From contig JAISXK010000154.1 in the NCBI GenBank assembly GCA_031270585.1, forward strand, positions 1 through 25,472: a DNA stretch of 25,472 bases, given 5' to 3'. This DNA is from Clostridiales bacterium. Lineage in GTDB: Bacteria > Bacillota > Clostridia > Christensenellales > CAG-138. Positions 1 through 8,551 of this stretch are shown here, one piece after another (positions within the stretch are counted from its first letter, which is position 1; each line of letters opens with the position of its first letter). The translations under genes were made by a program, and so were the position numbers. The notes under the pieces were generated by a model. It saw only the letters and a list, made by a program, of their open reading frames with translations. It was not told the DNA's origin and did not search any database.

Positions 1-90
1 GCAAGCCGGGACGGATACGCAAGCCGGAACGGATACGCAAACCGGGGCAAACGCGCAAGCCGGGGCGGATACGCAAGCCAGGGCGGGACA
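1..90 (+). repeat. 18-bp tandem repeat coding QAG(T/A)DT
   Basis: There are five consecutive 18-bp units at 1-18, 19-36, 37-54, 55-72 and 73-90, with consensus GCAAGCCGGRRCGGATAC. The last units are degenerate. They lie in frame in the surface protein and touch the window edge, so the array may continue to the left. Confidence 0.85.
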
Positions 91-3000
91 ACTCACGCTC
101 GCATACCATATGCCGGCGCGCTATGTGTATGACGAAGGGCACGACGCCTATGTGCGGCAACCCGCCGCAGCTAATCAGGTCAAAGCCGGCGATATCGTAC
201 TTCTCGCCGTCGATCTGACAAACGATACGGATAGCCCGCTGGGGCTGCAATCCATCACCCAGCAGTTACCGCAAGGCATGCGTTTGCCCGATTGGGCAGG
301 CGGTGTGCGCGTTGTGCGCGATGGCGCCGTGCAAACCGTTGCCGACGCGGCCGCGTTGACGATAGCCCCCTACCGGCCCGCCGACTGGCAGCCTGTGGGC
401 GAAAACGCCTACCGCCACACCAATCCGCTTACCCTTGCGGCGGGCGAAAGCTACCATGCCTGTTTTGCCGCGCAGATATCCCCACAGGCAAACGCGCAAA
501 CAAACTTAACTTGCGCCGCGCAGGCCCTGCAAACAAACGGCCGCCTGCCACAAGCAAGCTTTGAGCCCGTCTTTGAGGATGTTTACGACCTTGCGCTTTC
601 CGTATCGTTTGATAAAATCTACAACGCCGCGTTCGAGGCCCTGCCGCTTGATATCGGGCAACGCCCGCTTTACCTGGCGGGCGGCATATACGCCGCCGTG
701 AAGTTTACCGTATTGAACCAGGGGCGGGCCGCCTCCAACATCAGGCTTGCCGCCTACGTGCCCGAAGGCTTCTCGCCTGTGGCGCCGGACGCGGACGGCA
801 ACTACCCCGCCGGCGCGGATAACGGCGGCTGGAACTTTGTAAAAGCCATCCCCGCAGATCTTCCGACCGGGGTTTGGAGCAACCTGCGCGTATACGCCTG
901 TGAAAACGCGTTTTCATCCCCGCTGGCAACCGGCAAAGAGAACAGCGTTACGCTCTACCTGCAGGCGCAAGGCGCGGTAGATGAAACCGTCAACGGCAAC
1001 ATCATGGCCGAAACCGACTTTTACGTAGCCGGCGAGATCGCGGCGTTTGCCGGCGACGATGGCAAACAGGCAACCGACGCCGACTCCATCCCCGACGACG
1101 ATCCGGCAAACGGCCTTTACGACCACCGGACCGGTATGGAAGGCACAGTATACCCCATCGACAGCTACGAAAAAAAGCGGCGCGGCGCCTATCCGGGCGA
1201 GGTGAAGGAGCGCCCCGGCGTCATCAGCGAGCGCGCCCAGGCAAAGCGCGGCGGCGCTTTGCTTGATGAAGACGGCTTTGACTTTGATTACGCCTACATC
1301 AAAGGCGGCGTGCCGCAGGCCGCAGCCGGGCGGTCGGCATCTATAAAACGGCTGACGTATGATCAAACCGTATTGCAGGAGATCGGCGCGTTATATAAAC
1401 GCAGCTATGCCGAAAAGCTCGCGGGCGGCGCGGCGGATGGCGGGCTATCGTACAGCCCCCTTGGGGATGAGGGGATTATCCGCAGCGCCAAAACATATAT
1501 GGTATACGAAATCTGGGTCAATCAGGATGGTTTGATCGATACGAAGGGCTCTAAGCTCACGGCCACGTTGCCGCAAGGATTGGTGTTTTTGCCGTTTTCC
1601 GTAACGCAAAGCGGCTCCAAGGCAACACATGATCTTGTGCGCATGGTAAAATATACGCCTTTGGCGCGCGTGCCCAACGCCTTAAACGGCACGCAAAAGA
1701 TCATATCCTACGCCGATGGGTTCACGATGCAAACGGGCCTGTATTTCTCCTCGTCAAGCGGCGGCGGCAATGCCTTAAATACCGTCTTTTATGCCGGCGA
1801 AGGCTTTGCCGACGCCGCATACAGCGGCGTTTATGCCGAAATTTCAAATGACAGGCGCACGCTCACCGTGCGCTTTGGCGAACCCGGCGGCGGCGCGCAG
1901 GGCGATACCTATGGCGCCTATCAAATACAGGCGCTTGCCGCCATCGATACGCAAAACATCTCTTACCAGCCCATGCAGACTGCCATCACATACGAATATG
2001 CCGGCCAAACGGAAACTTTTACGGAAACCTTTATGGAAGCGCGGCCCTGCATGTGGGATACCAGCGGTATGGCCGCGTTTGCCGCGACCGGCGTATGGGA
2101 CGCGTTTACCGGCGCCTACGTGCAAAGCCCGGTGTTCGCCGTCTCCGCCCCGATGCAGGGCGGCGCGCTTACCCAACGCTACAGGTTGCGTCTGCGAACA
2201 GAATCGGCCTATCCCCCCGGCAGCCTGCGGGTGCAGGAAATCGTTTCCCCTGCGTATTTCGACTACTTTGGCGATATTACGGTGCAAACGTACCAAAACC
2301 CGCAGTTCGACGCGTCAGGCGAACCCTCCGGCGCGCCATCGGAAGGGCCTCCCGCCATAACTGCGGCCGCAACAGACGGCGGCGTGCTCAGTATCACGAA
2401 CGCCGCCCCCACAGCCGTTGGGCACTATTATTACATCACCTATGACGTGCATTATAAAAACGTGGCATATGGCAGCCTTATTGAAACGGCCACGGCAGGA
2501 TCTAAAACGCAAACCCTGACGCCGCTGTATATAGGGTTAAATGACGATACGCTTTCGGGCTACGCCTTCGCGCTGTATTACGCCGGTGAAGGCGGCGCGC
2601 CCGATTTTGCGCGGCCTGTAAAAAGCACAAACGGGCGCCCCATCGCGCTCGGCGGCGACTCCGCCGCAAGCGCCCTTTTCCTGCCGGAAGGATATTCGCC
2701 GGGATTTGAAGCGCAATGGCCGCTCGCGCTTGTGCAAACAAACGCGCCTGCCGGCGGCGAGACCGGCCCGACCGAAGCCATACCCCTGCTTGTGCAAAGC
2801 GGCGCGGACGGCCGCTTGCGCATCGTTGAAGCGCAGGCAGGTGGCTACACCATACAAAACGACGCGCAAAATGCCTGCCTCATCAAAACAGGCAGTGGCC
2901 CCGCCACCGGGGGTGACTCCGCCACCGGCAGTGACTCCGCCACCGGCAGTGACTCCGCCACCGGGAGTGACTCCGCCACCGGCAGTGGCCCCGCCACCGG

Positions 3001-4003
3001 CAGTGGCCCCGCCACCGGGAGTGGCCCCGCCACCGCCACGTCCGCCCCCTCGTATCCGGGCTTAGCCGCAGGCAACGGGGTATTGCGGCAAAGCGTATCC
3101 GCACAATCCGCCAACAGCGGCGGGTTTACACCCAGGGGCCCGCAACCTCTCCCGCTTGATATGGTAATGTCCGATAACGCCCTGCTTGACGACGGCATCC
3201 CCCTTGGTCCCGGCATATCCGACGCCGGCGCGTCCTCACCCGCGCTGCTTATACTGCTGGTTGTTTTTTTAGGTATTGAGCTTGTTGCGCTGCAACTGCT
3301 TATTGGCCGTTGGTTCCCAAAGACCATATCCCCCGCGCTGGCCGTACCCCGCCGGAAGCGCATGAAAAAACGCATGGCGCCCGTCGCAGCCGCTTTGGCA
3401 GGCATATTCTTTTTGGTTACCATGCTGCCCGTAACCGAAGCCGGCTCCGCCGACCGCGCGCTTCTGACGCGCCACTTTGAAGAAGCCGTAAAACCCGGCC
3501 GGGTACAATACGCGTCGCTGTACGATATCAGCGCCGTAGATGGCGGGGATTTATTATCTATCGGCGCGCTCGCCAAAAAGCACGGCGGCAAGGTGTTGTT
3601 CCACTTTGATACGCTTGACGGCGACGACGCCATTGCCGCGCGGCTCACCCTGAACCCCAACCTCACACCTAGGGACGCGGGCTTTTACAATTGCATGCTG
3701 CAAACGGATTCTTCGTCAACAGCGGCTATAAAAGAAAGGTTTGAAGCACAGTTTAACGTCAAAGCCGCCGTCATTCAATGCGGGGCGGATGATTACGGCA
3801 TGCCCGTCGCCATCGCGGCCAGGCTTGATCTCGCCGGCATAGATCAACAAACCCTGCACGCCTATACCTACAATGCCGCAGGCGGCGCCTATGCGCCGCT
3901 TGAAAGGCCGCTTTCGCTCCTGGTGGACGCCAACGGCTTCGTGCACCTGCAAACCCGGCGGGCGGGGTATATCATCATTACCGACGCCAATATTTATGTA
4001 TGA
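2..4003 (+). CDS. Large repeat-bearing surface protein with DUF11-like domains and a membrane hairpin (5' end outside window)
   Basis: The frame is open to the left edge of the window, so the ATG at 110 is internal and the true start lies upstream. At least 1,333 residues are visible. The first codons form QAG(T/A)DT hexapeptide repeats. Segments such as AGDIVLLAVDLTNDTDS with LPQGM, and AVKFTVLNQGRAASNIRL with VPEGF, resemble DUF11/CARDB-type extracellular beta domains. A Gly/Ser/Pro/Ala/Thr repeat stalk (2891-3034) follows. Next come a hydrophobic helix (about 3238-3310), a basic loop with RRKRMKKRM, a second hydrophobic helix (about 3374-3440) and a C-terminal domain of about 185 residues. 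There is no LPXTG sorting signal, so anchoring is probably by the hairpin, with both flanks outside the cell; this is inferred. Function unknown; adhesion or surface display is a guess. HPt and malQ follow on the same strand. Confidence 0.75.
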   Translation, partial: QAGTDTQAGTDTQTGANAQAGADTQARAGQLTLAYHMPARYVYDEGHDAYVRQPAAANQVKAGDIVLLAVDLTNDTDSPLGLQSITQQLPQGMRLPDWAGGVRVVRDGAVQTVADAAALTIAPYRPADWQPVGENAYRHTNPLTLAAGESYHACFAAQISPQANAQTNLTCAAQALQTNGRLPQASFEPVFEDVYDLALSVSFDKIYNAAFEALPLDIGQRPLYLAGGIYAAVKFTVLNQGRAASNIRLAAYVPEGFSPVAPDADGNYPAGADNGGWNFVKAIPADLPTGVWSNLRVYACENAFSSPLATGKENSVTLYLQAQGAVDETVNGNIMAETDFYVAGEIAAFAGDDGKQATDADSIPDDDPANGLYDHRTGMEGTVYPIDSYEKKRRGAYPGEVKERPGVISERAQAKRGGALLDEDGFDFDYAYIKGGVPQAAAGRSASIKRLTYDQTVLQEIGALYKRSYAEKLAGGAADGGLSYSPLGDEGIIRSAKTYMVYEIWVNQDGLIDTKGSKLTATLPQGLVFLPFSVTQSGSKATHDLVRMVKYTPLARVPNALNGTQKIISYADGFTMQTGLYFSSSSGGGNALNTVFYAGEGFADAAYSGVYAEISNDRRTLTVRFGEPGGGAQGDTYGAYQIQALAAIDTQNISYQPMQTAITYEYAGQTETFTETFMEARPCMWDTSGMAAFAATGVWDAFTGAYVQSPVFAVSAPMQGGALTQRYRLRLRTESAYPPGSLRVQEIVSPAYFDYFGDITVQTYQNPQFDASGEPSGAPSEGPPAITAAATDGGVLSITNAAPTAVGHYYYITYDVHYKNVAYGSLIETATAGSKTQTLTPLYIGLNDDTLSGYAFALYYAGEGGAPDFARPVKSTNGRPIALGGDSAASALFLPEGYSPGFEAQWPLALVQTNAPAGGETGPTEAIPLLVQSGADGRLRIVEAQAGGYTIQNDAQNACLIKTGSGPATGGDSATGSDSATGSDSATGSDSATGSGPATGSGPATGSGPATATSAPSYPGLAAGNGVLRQSVSAQSANSGGFTPRGPQPLPLDMVMSDNALLDDGIPLGPGISDAGASSPALLILLVVFLGIELVALQLLIGRWFPKTISPALAVPRRKRMKKRMAPVAAALAGIFFLVTMLPVTEAGSADRALLTRHFEEAVKPGRVQYASLYDISAVDGGDLLSIGALAKKHGGKVLFHFDTLDGDDAIAARLTLNPNLTPRDAGFYNCMLQTDSSSTAAIKERFEAQFNVKAAVIQCGADDYGMPVAIAARLDLAGIDQQTLHAYTYNAAGGAYAPLERPLSLLVDANGFVHLQTRRAGYIIITDANIYV
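2891..3034 (+). repeat. 18-bp tandem repeat coding GS(G/D)(P/S)AT stalk
   Basis: Eight head-to-tail 18-bp units run from 2891 to 3034 with no length variation. The consensus is GGCAGTGRCYCCGCCACC. Two sequence versions (GSGPAT and GSDSAT) are arranged in blocks, which suggests unit duplication. The tract is in frame and lies before the membrane hairpin, as expected for a flexible wall-spanning stalk. Confidence 0.95.
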
Positions 4004-4032
4004 ACGGCTTGTTTGCCGCGCGCGTCATAGTA

Positions 4033-4041
4033 TGGTAAGAT
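4033..4041 (+). promoter_or_regulatory. Possible extended -10 promoter for the HPt gene
   Basis: TGG followed by TAAGAT matches an extended -10 (TGnTATAAT) 30 bases before the HPt start. No good -35 box is present at the right distance; TTGTTT lies too far upstream. Weak call. Confidence 0.3.
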
Positions 4042-4070
4042 AACCTCAACAACATCTGAAGGGGATCATT

Positions 4071-4430
4071 ATGTGCGAAGATAGAAGTATTTATGTAAAC
4101 ATGCCGCAGGCGCTTGAGCGCGTGCGCGGCAACAAAACGCTATACCGCAGAATGCTCAATCTCTTTTTGGATAGCCCTGAGTTTGCCCTTCTTGAAGAGC
4201 GGCTTGCGAGCAAGGATTATGAAAAGGCGGCCGTTACCGCCCATACCATCAAGGGCATGACGGGCAACCTTTCTCTCAACGCCATATTCGAGTTGAGCGC
4301 CGCTTTGATGAGCGAGTGCCGCCAGGGCGCGCCCAACGCAGAGACCATTACCCAATACCGCGAGGCTTATCAAAAAACCGTGGCGGCGGTAAAAGAGGTT
4401 GCGGCCGAAATCGACGCGGGCATGGCCTAA
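4071..4430 (+). CDS. Stand-alone HPt-domain phosphotransfer protein
   Basis: A 119-residue protein consisting almost only of a histidine phosphotransfer four-helix domain. The motif AHTIKGMTGNL carries the expected phospho-accepting histidine at H58, followed by the usual K and G. By family knowledge such proteins relay phosphate between receiver domains of hybrid kinases and response regulators in the cytoplasm. The start follows an AAGGGG ribosome binding site. No histidine kinase is adjacent; the nearest receiver domain is the HD-GYP regulator encoded at 7371-8444 on the other strand, but a partnership is only conjecture. The stop codon lies inside a hairpin that also covers the SD upstream of malQ. 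Confidence 0.85.
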   Translation: MCEDRSIYVNMPQALERVRGNKTLYRRMLNLFLDSPEFALLEERLASKDYEKAAVTAHTIKGMTGNLSLNAIFELSAALMSECRQGAPNAETITQYREAYQKTVAAVKEVAAEIDAGMA

Positions 4431-4452
4431 GGCGGGCACGGCCTTAGGAGGG
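4426..4452 (+). promoter_or_regulatory. Hairpin masking the AGGAGGG ribosome binding site ahead of malQ
   Basis: CCTAAGGC (4426-4433) and GCCTTAGG (4441-4448) form a perfect 8-bp stem with a 7-base loop. The left arm contains the HPt stop codon (4428-4430). The right arm overlaps the SD AGGAGGG (4446-4452). A ribosome finishing HPt would open the stem, which is the geometry of translational coupling. The coupling itself is inferred. Confidence 0.5.
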
Positions 4453-4464
4453 CGTCTGAACAGG

Positions 4465-4479
4465 ATGTATTTATCATAA
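4465..4479 (+). other. Four-codon mini-cistron (MYLS) between HPt and malQ
   Basis: ATG at 4465 lies 12 bases after the AGGAGGG SD and is followed by three codons and TAA (4477-4479). The malQ ATG begins two bases later at 4482. malQ itself has its best SD about 30 bases away, so re-initiation from this mini-cistron would explain its start. It could also be chance. Confidence 0.3.
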
Positions 4480-4481
4480 GC

Positions 4482-6029
4482 ATGCAAAGAAGCAGCGGTA
4501 TATTGATGCATATCACCTCCCTCCCCTCCCCCTACGGCATCGGCGCGCTGGGGCGGCAGGCGTATGACTTCGCTGATTTTTTAAGCCGCGCGGGCCAAAC
4601 CTGTTGGCAGGTGTTGCCGTTGGGCCACACGGGCTTTGGCGATTCGCCCTATCAGGTTTTTTCCATGTATGCGGGCAACCCCTATTTTATCGATTTGGAT
4701 TTATTGATTGACGACGGCCTGCTAAACCGGGAGGATGTTGCGGGCCTTGACTGGGGCCGCGACCCCGCGCGGGCGGATTATGGCGCGCTTTATAAAAACC
4801 GCAAACGGACGCTGCTTTTGGCCTACGCGCGCGGCGCTTCACGTTATAGCCGCGAGACGCAATCTTTTTTGCGGGAAAACAGCTTTTGGCTTTATGAATA
4901 CGCGTTGTTCATGGCATTGAAGGATCACTTTCATATGCGCCCCTGGCTTGAGTGGCCCGATGAGGATATACGCATGCACCGGCGCGCGGCGATTGAAGCA
5001 TACACGCGCCAACTGCAAACCGGGATTGATTTTTATGTATTCGTTCAATTTTTATTCGCGCGGCAATGGGAGCGGTTTCAAGCGTATGTGCATGGCCGTA
5101 ACATCAGGCTGATAGGGGACTTGCCCATGTATGTGGCGCTCGATTCCGTAGAGGTATGGGCCCGCTCCGCATTCTTCCGGCTGGACGCAAACCATACCCC
5201 TCTCGCGGTTGCGGGCGTGCCGCCCGATTACTTCAGCGCAAACGGGCAGCTTTGGGGCAACCCGCTATACGATTGGAGCGCGCTCAAAGAGACAGGCTAC
5301 GCCCTTTGGATGGAGCGGCTAAGCCTGGCGGCGCGGCAGTATGACATCGTGCGCATCGACCATTTTCGCGGGTTTGAAAGCTATTGGAGCGTGCCCTACG
5401 GGCAGCCCACGGCGCTTGGCGGCAAGTGGGAAAAAGGCCCCGCCATGGATTTTATAAAAACCCTGCGGGCGGAACTGCCGCACGCGCGTATCATTGTGGA
5501 GGATTTGGGCGACCTTAATCAGGATGCGCGCGATTTTGTAAAGCAAACGGGCTACCCCGGCATGAAGGCGCTGCAATTTGCGTTCGAGGCCGGCGCCAAC
5601 AGCGTATATCTTCCCCATTTTTATGACAGGCATTGCGTCTGTTACACCGGCACGCACGATAACACCAGCATGCTTGGCTGGGCCGGCGCGCTTAGCCCCG
5701 CCGACGCACAGTTTGCAATGGCGTATCTTGGGCTATGTGACGGCCCGCGCAACACGTCCGCCGATCCTGCGGAAAACACCGGCAATGACCGGGGCATCGA
5801 TGGCGACACGCAGGCCGCTATCGCCTGGGGCGTTATCCGCTGCGGCGCCGCCTCTGTGGCCGATCTTTTTATCGCGCAGATGCAGGATTACCTTGCCCTG
5901 CCCGGCAGCTGCCGCATGAATACGCCGGGCGTTACGGGCGGCAACTGGCAATGGCGCATGCTGCCGGGCGCCGCAAACGACGCCCTGGCGGATAGGATTG
6001 CCGCGCTGACCGCGTTGTATAACAGATGA
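4482..6029 (+). CDS. malQ: 4-alpha-glucanotransferase (amylomaltase, GH77)
   Basis: A 515-residue enzyme, normal length for bacterial amylomaltase. It disproportionates maltodextrins by transferring alpha-1,4-glucan chains in the cytoplasm, in glycogen or maltodextrin turnover. The N-terminus (RSSGILMHITSLPSPYGIG, then QVLPLGHTGFGDSPYQ) is typical of GH77. The catalytic triad is visible: nucleophile D293 in VRIDHFRGF, acid/base E340 in IVEDLGDL, and D393 in GTHDNTS. These match the positions known for Thermus MalQ (D293, E340, D395). The start at 4482 fits the family N-terminus although no SD sits at normal distance. It converges on the acyltransferase gene with a 7-base gap. Confidence 0.95.
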   Translation: MQRSSGILMHITSLPSPYGIGALGRQAYDFADFLSRAGQTCWQVLPLGHTGFGDSPYQVFSMYAGNPYFIDLDLLIDDGLLNREDVAGLDWGRDPARADYGALYKNRKRTLLLAYARGASRYSRETQSFLRENSFWLYEYALFMALKDHFHMRPWLEWPDEDIRMHRRAAIEAYTRQLQTGIDFYVFVQFLFARQWERFQAYVHGRNIRLIGDLPMYVALDSVEVWARSAFFRLDANHTPLAVAGVPPDYFSANGQLWGNPLYDWSALKETGYALWMERLSLAARQYDIVRIDHFRGFESYWSVPYGQPTALGGKWEKGPAMDFIKTLRAELPHARIIVEDLGDLNQDARDFVKQTGYPGMKALQFAFEAGANSVYLPHFYDRHCVCYTGTHDNTSMLGWAGALSPADAQFAMAYLGLCDGPRNTSADPAENTGNDRGIDGDTQAAIAWGVIRCGAASVADLFIAQMQDYLALPGSCRMNTPGVTGGNWQWRMLPGAANDALADRIAALTALYNR

Positions 6030-6036
6030 AACTAAC

Positions 6037-7299
6037 TTAACTATACCGCCACGCCCCGCCGACATGGCGGTGGTTTTCTTCCGTGGTCAAAAGCCATTTG
6101 GCCACCGATCTGCTCTTAGGGAAAAACTCTAAAAACGCGCCATCCACAAACGTATAAAAGCGCGACATATCCGTACACATGCCATATGTCGGCAGACTCT
6201 TCGCGTCAATAAAGAAACGAAAAGGGCCGCTCTCGCGCTCCCCTTCAAAGCGCAGGCCGCTGTGGTCAAGCGTGAGCGTGCCCCGCCCCGTGATCTCGCT
6301 CGTATTCCCTTTTTTCAGGTATTTGTATGGGGGCAGCGTGCCAAGCTCCACCTCTTCGCGCAATGAAAAGTTTTCATCCCGTACCCGCTCGCGGGCAATA
6401 GCGCGCTGCATATCCCACCAAACGCGCGGCGTGTCGGGTATGACGCAGGTTTCGTCAAGCGGAATCAGGTCATAATATTCATTCAACCGCGCGCCATTGC
6501 CGCACGCGCCGCAGACAATATCGTCTCCCTCGCCGCGCATGGTAAATTCCGCGCCGCATTTGGGGCACCAATAGAGCATATCGTGCAGGTTTTTCGCCAT
6601 ATTCCCTCCGCCCTGAAACGCTACGCGCGCGGTTTTGTTCCATTCGTAATCGTCATGGTAAAGCGCTTCGTCCAGTCGCCGCTGTATCTCCTTTTCGGAC
6701 AGTTTTGCCAGCTGTTCGGGCGTAAACAATATATCCACTTCAACATCCACGCGGCCGGGACGGTCTGCCAGGCAGTATTTCGTGCTTGTAAGGTAGCCGC
6801 CCGCAATGCCTATCCGCAGCACGGGCAGCCCGATATGCTTCAACAGCTTGCCGCTCGCAATGGCGCACGGCTGGTTGCCGCCCGAAATAGAACTCATGCC
6901 CTCCGGGAAGAGCATAATATTGCCCCTGTCGTTGAGTACGCGCTTGATCTCTTTGATGGTATAGATATCGCTCACGAAGTTCTTTTTGGGTATTGCCTGC
7001 ATCAGCCTGAATATCAACGCCAGGTGCGCGCGGAAGAATTCATTATAGCCCGCCACAAAGTTGAGCGTATGCGGCAAAAACGCCAAGGAGGAGAATATAT
7101 AATCAAGCCTTGACGCATGGTTGCCCACAACCACAAACGGCGCCTGATACTCTCGCGGGTTGATTTTATAGGTATACGTCACGTTATACTTTCTTTCCAG
7201 CATGAGTTTTACGACAAAAAACGTGAGAATTCTATAGATGATATAATTGGGCCTGTGCAGACGGCGTAACAATAATTTTTGCTGAAGGTTCGCGCCCAT
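6037..7299 (-). CDS. PlsC-type acyltransferase with internal zinc ribbon
   Basis: A 420-residue protein when started at the ATG at 7299, which follows AAGGGGGATAGG; an earlier in-frame ATG (7425) lies inside the upstream gene and has no such site. The N-terminal half has acyltransferase motifs: NHASRLD (N60-D66, catalytic H61 and D66) and FPEGMSS (131-137). The family, 1-acyl-glycerol-3-phosphate acyltransferase and relatives, acylates lysophospholipids at the membrane. A four-cysteine zinc ribbon follows (C245, C248, C263, C266; CPKCG and CGACG), then about 150 residues I do not recognise. Substrate cannot be told from sequence. It lies 71 bases after the HD-GYP regulator and may be co-transcribed with it. 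Confidence 0.75.
   Translation of the reverse strand: MGANLQQKLLLRRLHRPNYIIYRILTFFVVKLMLERKYNVTYTYKINPREYQAPFVVVGNHASRLDYIFSSLAFLPHTLNFVAGYNEFFRAHLALIFRLMQAIPKKNFVSDIYTIKEIKRVLNDRGNIMLFPEGMSSISGGNQPCAIASGKLLKHIGLPVLRIGIAGGYLTSTKYCLADRPGRVDVEVDILFTPEQLAKLSEKEIQRRLDEALYHDDYEWNKTARVAFQGGGNMAKNLHDMLYWCPKCGAEFTMRGEGDDIVCGACGNGARLNEYYDLIPLDETCVIPDTPRVWWDMQRAIARERVRDENFSLREEVELGTLPPYKYLKKGNTSEITGRGTLTLDHSGLRFEGERESGPFRFFIDAKSLPTYGMCTDMSRFYTFVDGAFLEFFPKSRSVAKWLLTTEENHRHVGGAWRYS
6045..6080 (+). terminator. Probable malQ terminator inside the convergent gene
   Basis: ACCGCCA (6045-6051) pairs with TGGCGGT (6065-6071) across a 13-base loop and is followed by GGTTTTCTT on the plus strand. It lies 16 bases after the malQ stop, within the last codons of the convergent acyltransferase gene. 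Confidence 0.45.
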
Positions 7300-7370
7300 C
7301 CTATCCCCCTTGTATGCTTGATGTATGCAATGGTAACCGCTTTTAGCGCGCCCGCGCCGCTTCCCCATAT

Positions 7371-8444
7371 CTAATGCGATTGCAGCATCACGTCGTTCAG
7401 CGTGCCCTGAATATCCATAAAGCACTCCATCAGCTTGGGGTTAAACTGTCCGCACTCGCCACGCGCGATCATGGCCACGGTCTCCTCGTGGGTGTAGGCG
7501 GCCTTGTATACACGCTTGCTTGTCAGCGCGTCATACACATCGGCAATAGATGTCGCCTGCGCCCAAACCGATATCTCGTCGCCCACGAGTCCGTCGGGGT
7601 AACCTTTGCCGTCCCACCGTTCATGATGGTGGCGGCATATCTCGTAGCAATAGCTATAATAGGTGTAATCCTGCGTATAGTCCAAGCTTTCGAGTATTTC
7701 ACACCCGCGCGTGGTGTGCGTCTTCATGATTTCAAACTCTTCAGCCGTCAATCTGCCCGGCTTTAAGAGTATGGAGTCGGGTATGGCGATTTTGCCGATA
7801 TCATGCATGGCCGACGCGCTGGATATCGCCAGTATCTCCTCCTCCGTAAGGGGGTAATACCTGGTAGCGCTCTGCAACAGCACCTTTGTCAGCACGCGTA
7901 TGCGCTTGATATGCTCTCCGCTTTCGCAGTTGCGAAACTCCACCGTCGTGCTTAGCGCGTCGATCACAAACTGGTTGCTCTGCCTGAGCCGCAGAGCCTG
8001 CTTTTCCAGCATCTCTTTTTGCTCGTGCAGCCGCCTTTCCAGGTTGCTTTTGCTCTCATAAAGCTCCACCACGTTGTTGACGCGCCTGTGCACAATGCTG
8101 GAATTAAACGGCTTGTTGATCAAATCCGATATGCCAAGCTCATACCCCTTCAGACTGATCTCGTCGTCGTTCTCGCCGGTTATCAATATCACGGGTATCT
8201 TGCCTATGAGCTCTCTTCGGCGCATTTCTTCCAACACGCCAAAGCCATCCAGCACCGGCATCACGATATCCAGCAGCACAATGCAGATATCTCCCTGACC
8301 ATGCCCCAAAATATCCAGCGCTTCCCGGCCGTTTTTCGCCTCCAGCACATCGTACTCGCTCTCAAACAGATCTTTGAGTATAACGCGGTTCAACTCAATA
8401 TCATCCACCACCAGGAGCTCTTTTGCATTCTGACCTGTCGGCAT
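7371..8444 (-). CDS. Response regulator with HD-GYP c-di-GMP phosphodiesterase domain
   Basis: A 357-residue two-domain regulator. The N-terminal receiver has acidic D14/D15, phospho-acceptor D59 (VLLDIVMPVLDG), T89 and K111 (NKPF). A coiled linker (about 130-158) leads to an HD-GYP domain with GEHIKR (H178), MHDIGK (H214, D215), HHHERWDGKGYPDG (GYP at 281-283) and ADVYDALTS (D302). All expected metal and signature residues are present, so hydrolysis of cyclic di-GMP is expected from family knowledge. The start follows AAGGGAAGGG. A partner kinase is not in the window; the HPt gene at 4071 is a possible relay partner. Confidence 0.92.
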   Translation of the reverse strand: MPTGQNAKELLVVDDIELNRVILKDLFESEYDVLEAKNGREALDILGHGQGDICIVLLDIVMPVLDGFGVLEEMRRRELIGKIPVILITGENDDEISLKGYELGISDLINKPFNSSIVHRRVNNVVELYESKSNLERRLHEQKEMLEKQALRLRQSNQFVIDALSTTVEFRNCESGEHIKRIRVLTKVLLQSATRYYPLTEEEILAISSASAMHDIGKIAIPDSILLKPGRLTAEEFEIMKTHTTRGCEILESLDYTQDYTYYSYCYEICRHHHERWDGKGYPDGLVGDEISVWAQATSIADVYDALTSKRVYKAAYTHEETVAMIARGECGQFNPKLMECFMDIQGTLNDVMLQSH

Positions 8445-8542
8445 ACCCTTCCCTTTTCCTTCCCATTTGGCAGTATTGCTGCGGGTAATCGTATCTCCAT
8501 ACGTATTTAATCGGATAAATTCCGCATTTCCTGAATACGTCT

Positions 8543-8551
8543 ATTATACCA
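8543..8551 (-). promoter_or_regulatory. Extended -10 promoter for the HD-GYP regulator
   Basis: On the minus strand TGG followed by perfect TATAAT (8548-8543) forms an extended -10, about 100 bases before the start codon. No clear -35 box is present, as is common with extended -10 promoters. The element lies in one arm of a palindrome. Confidence 0.45.

Noticed and set aside
2845..3666. 273-codon minus-strand ORF with PVA repeats
   Set aside because: Its repeats are the reverse reading of the 18-bp array in the surface gene, where the open frame is a by-product of a stop-free repeat unit.
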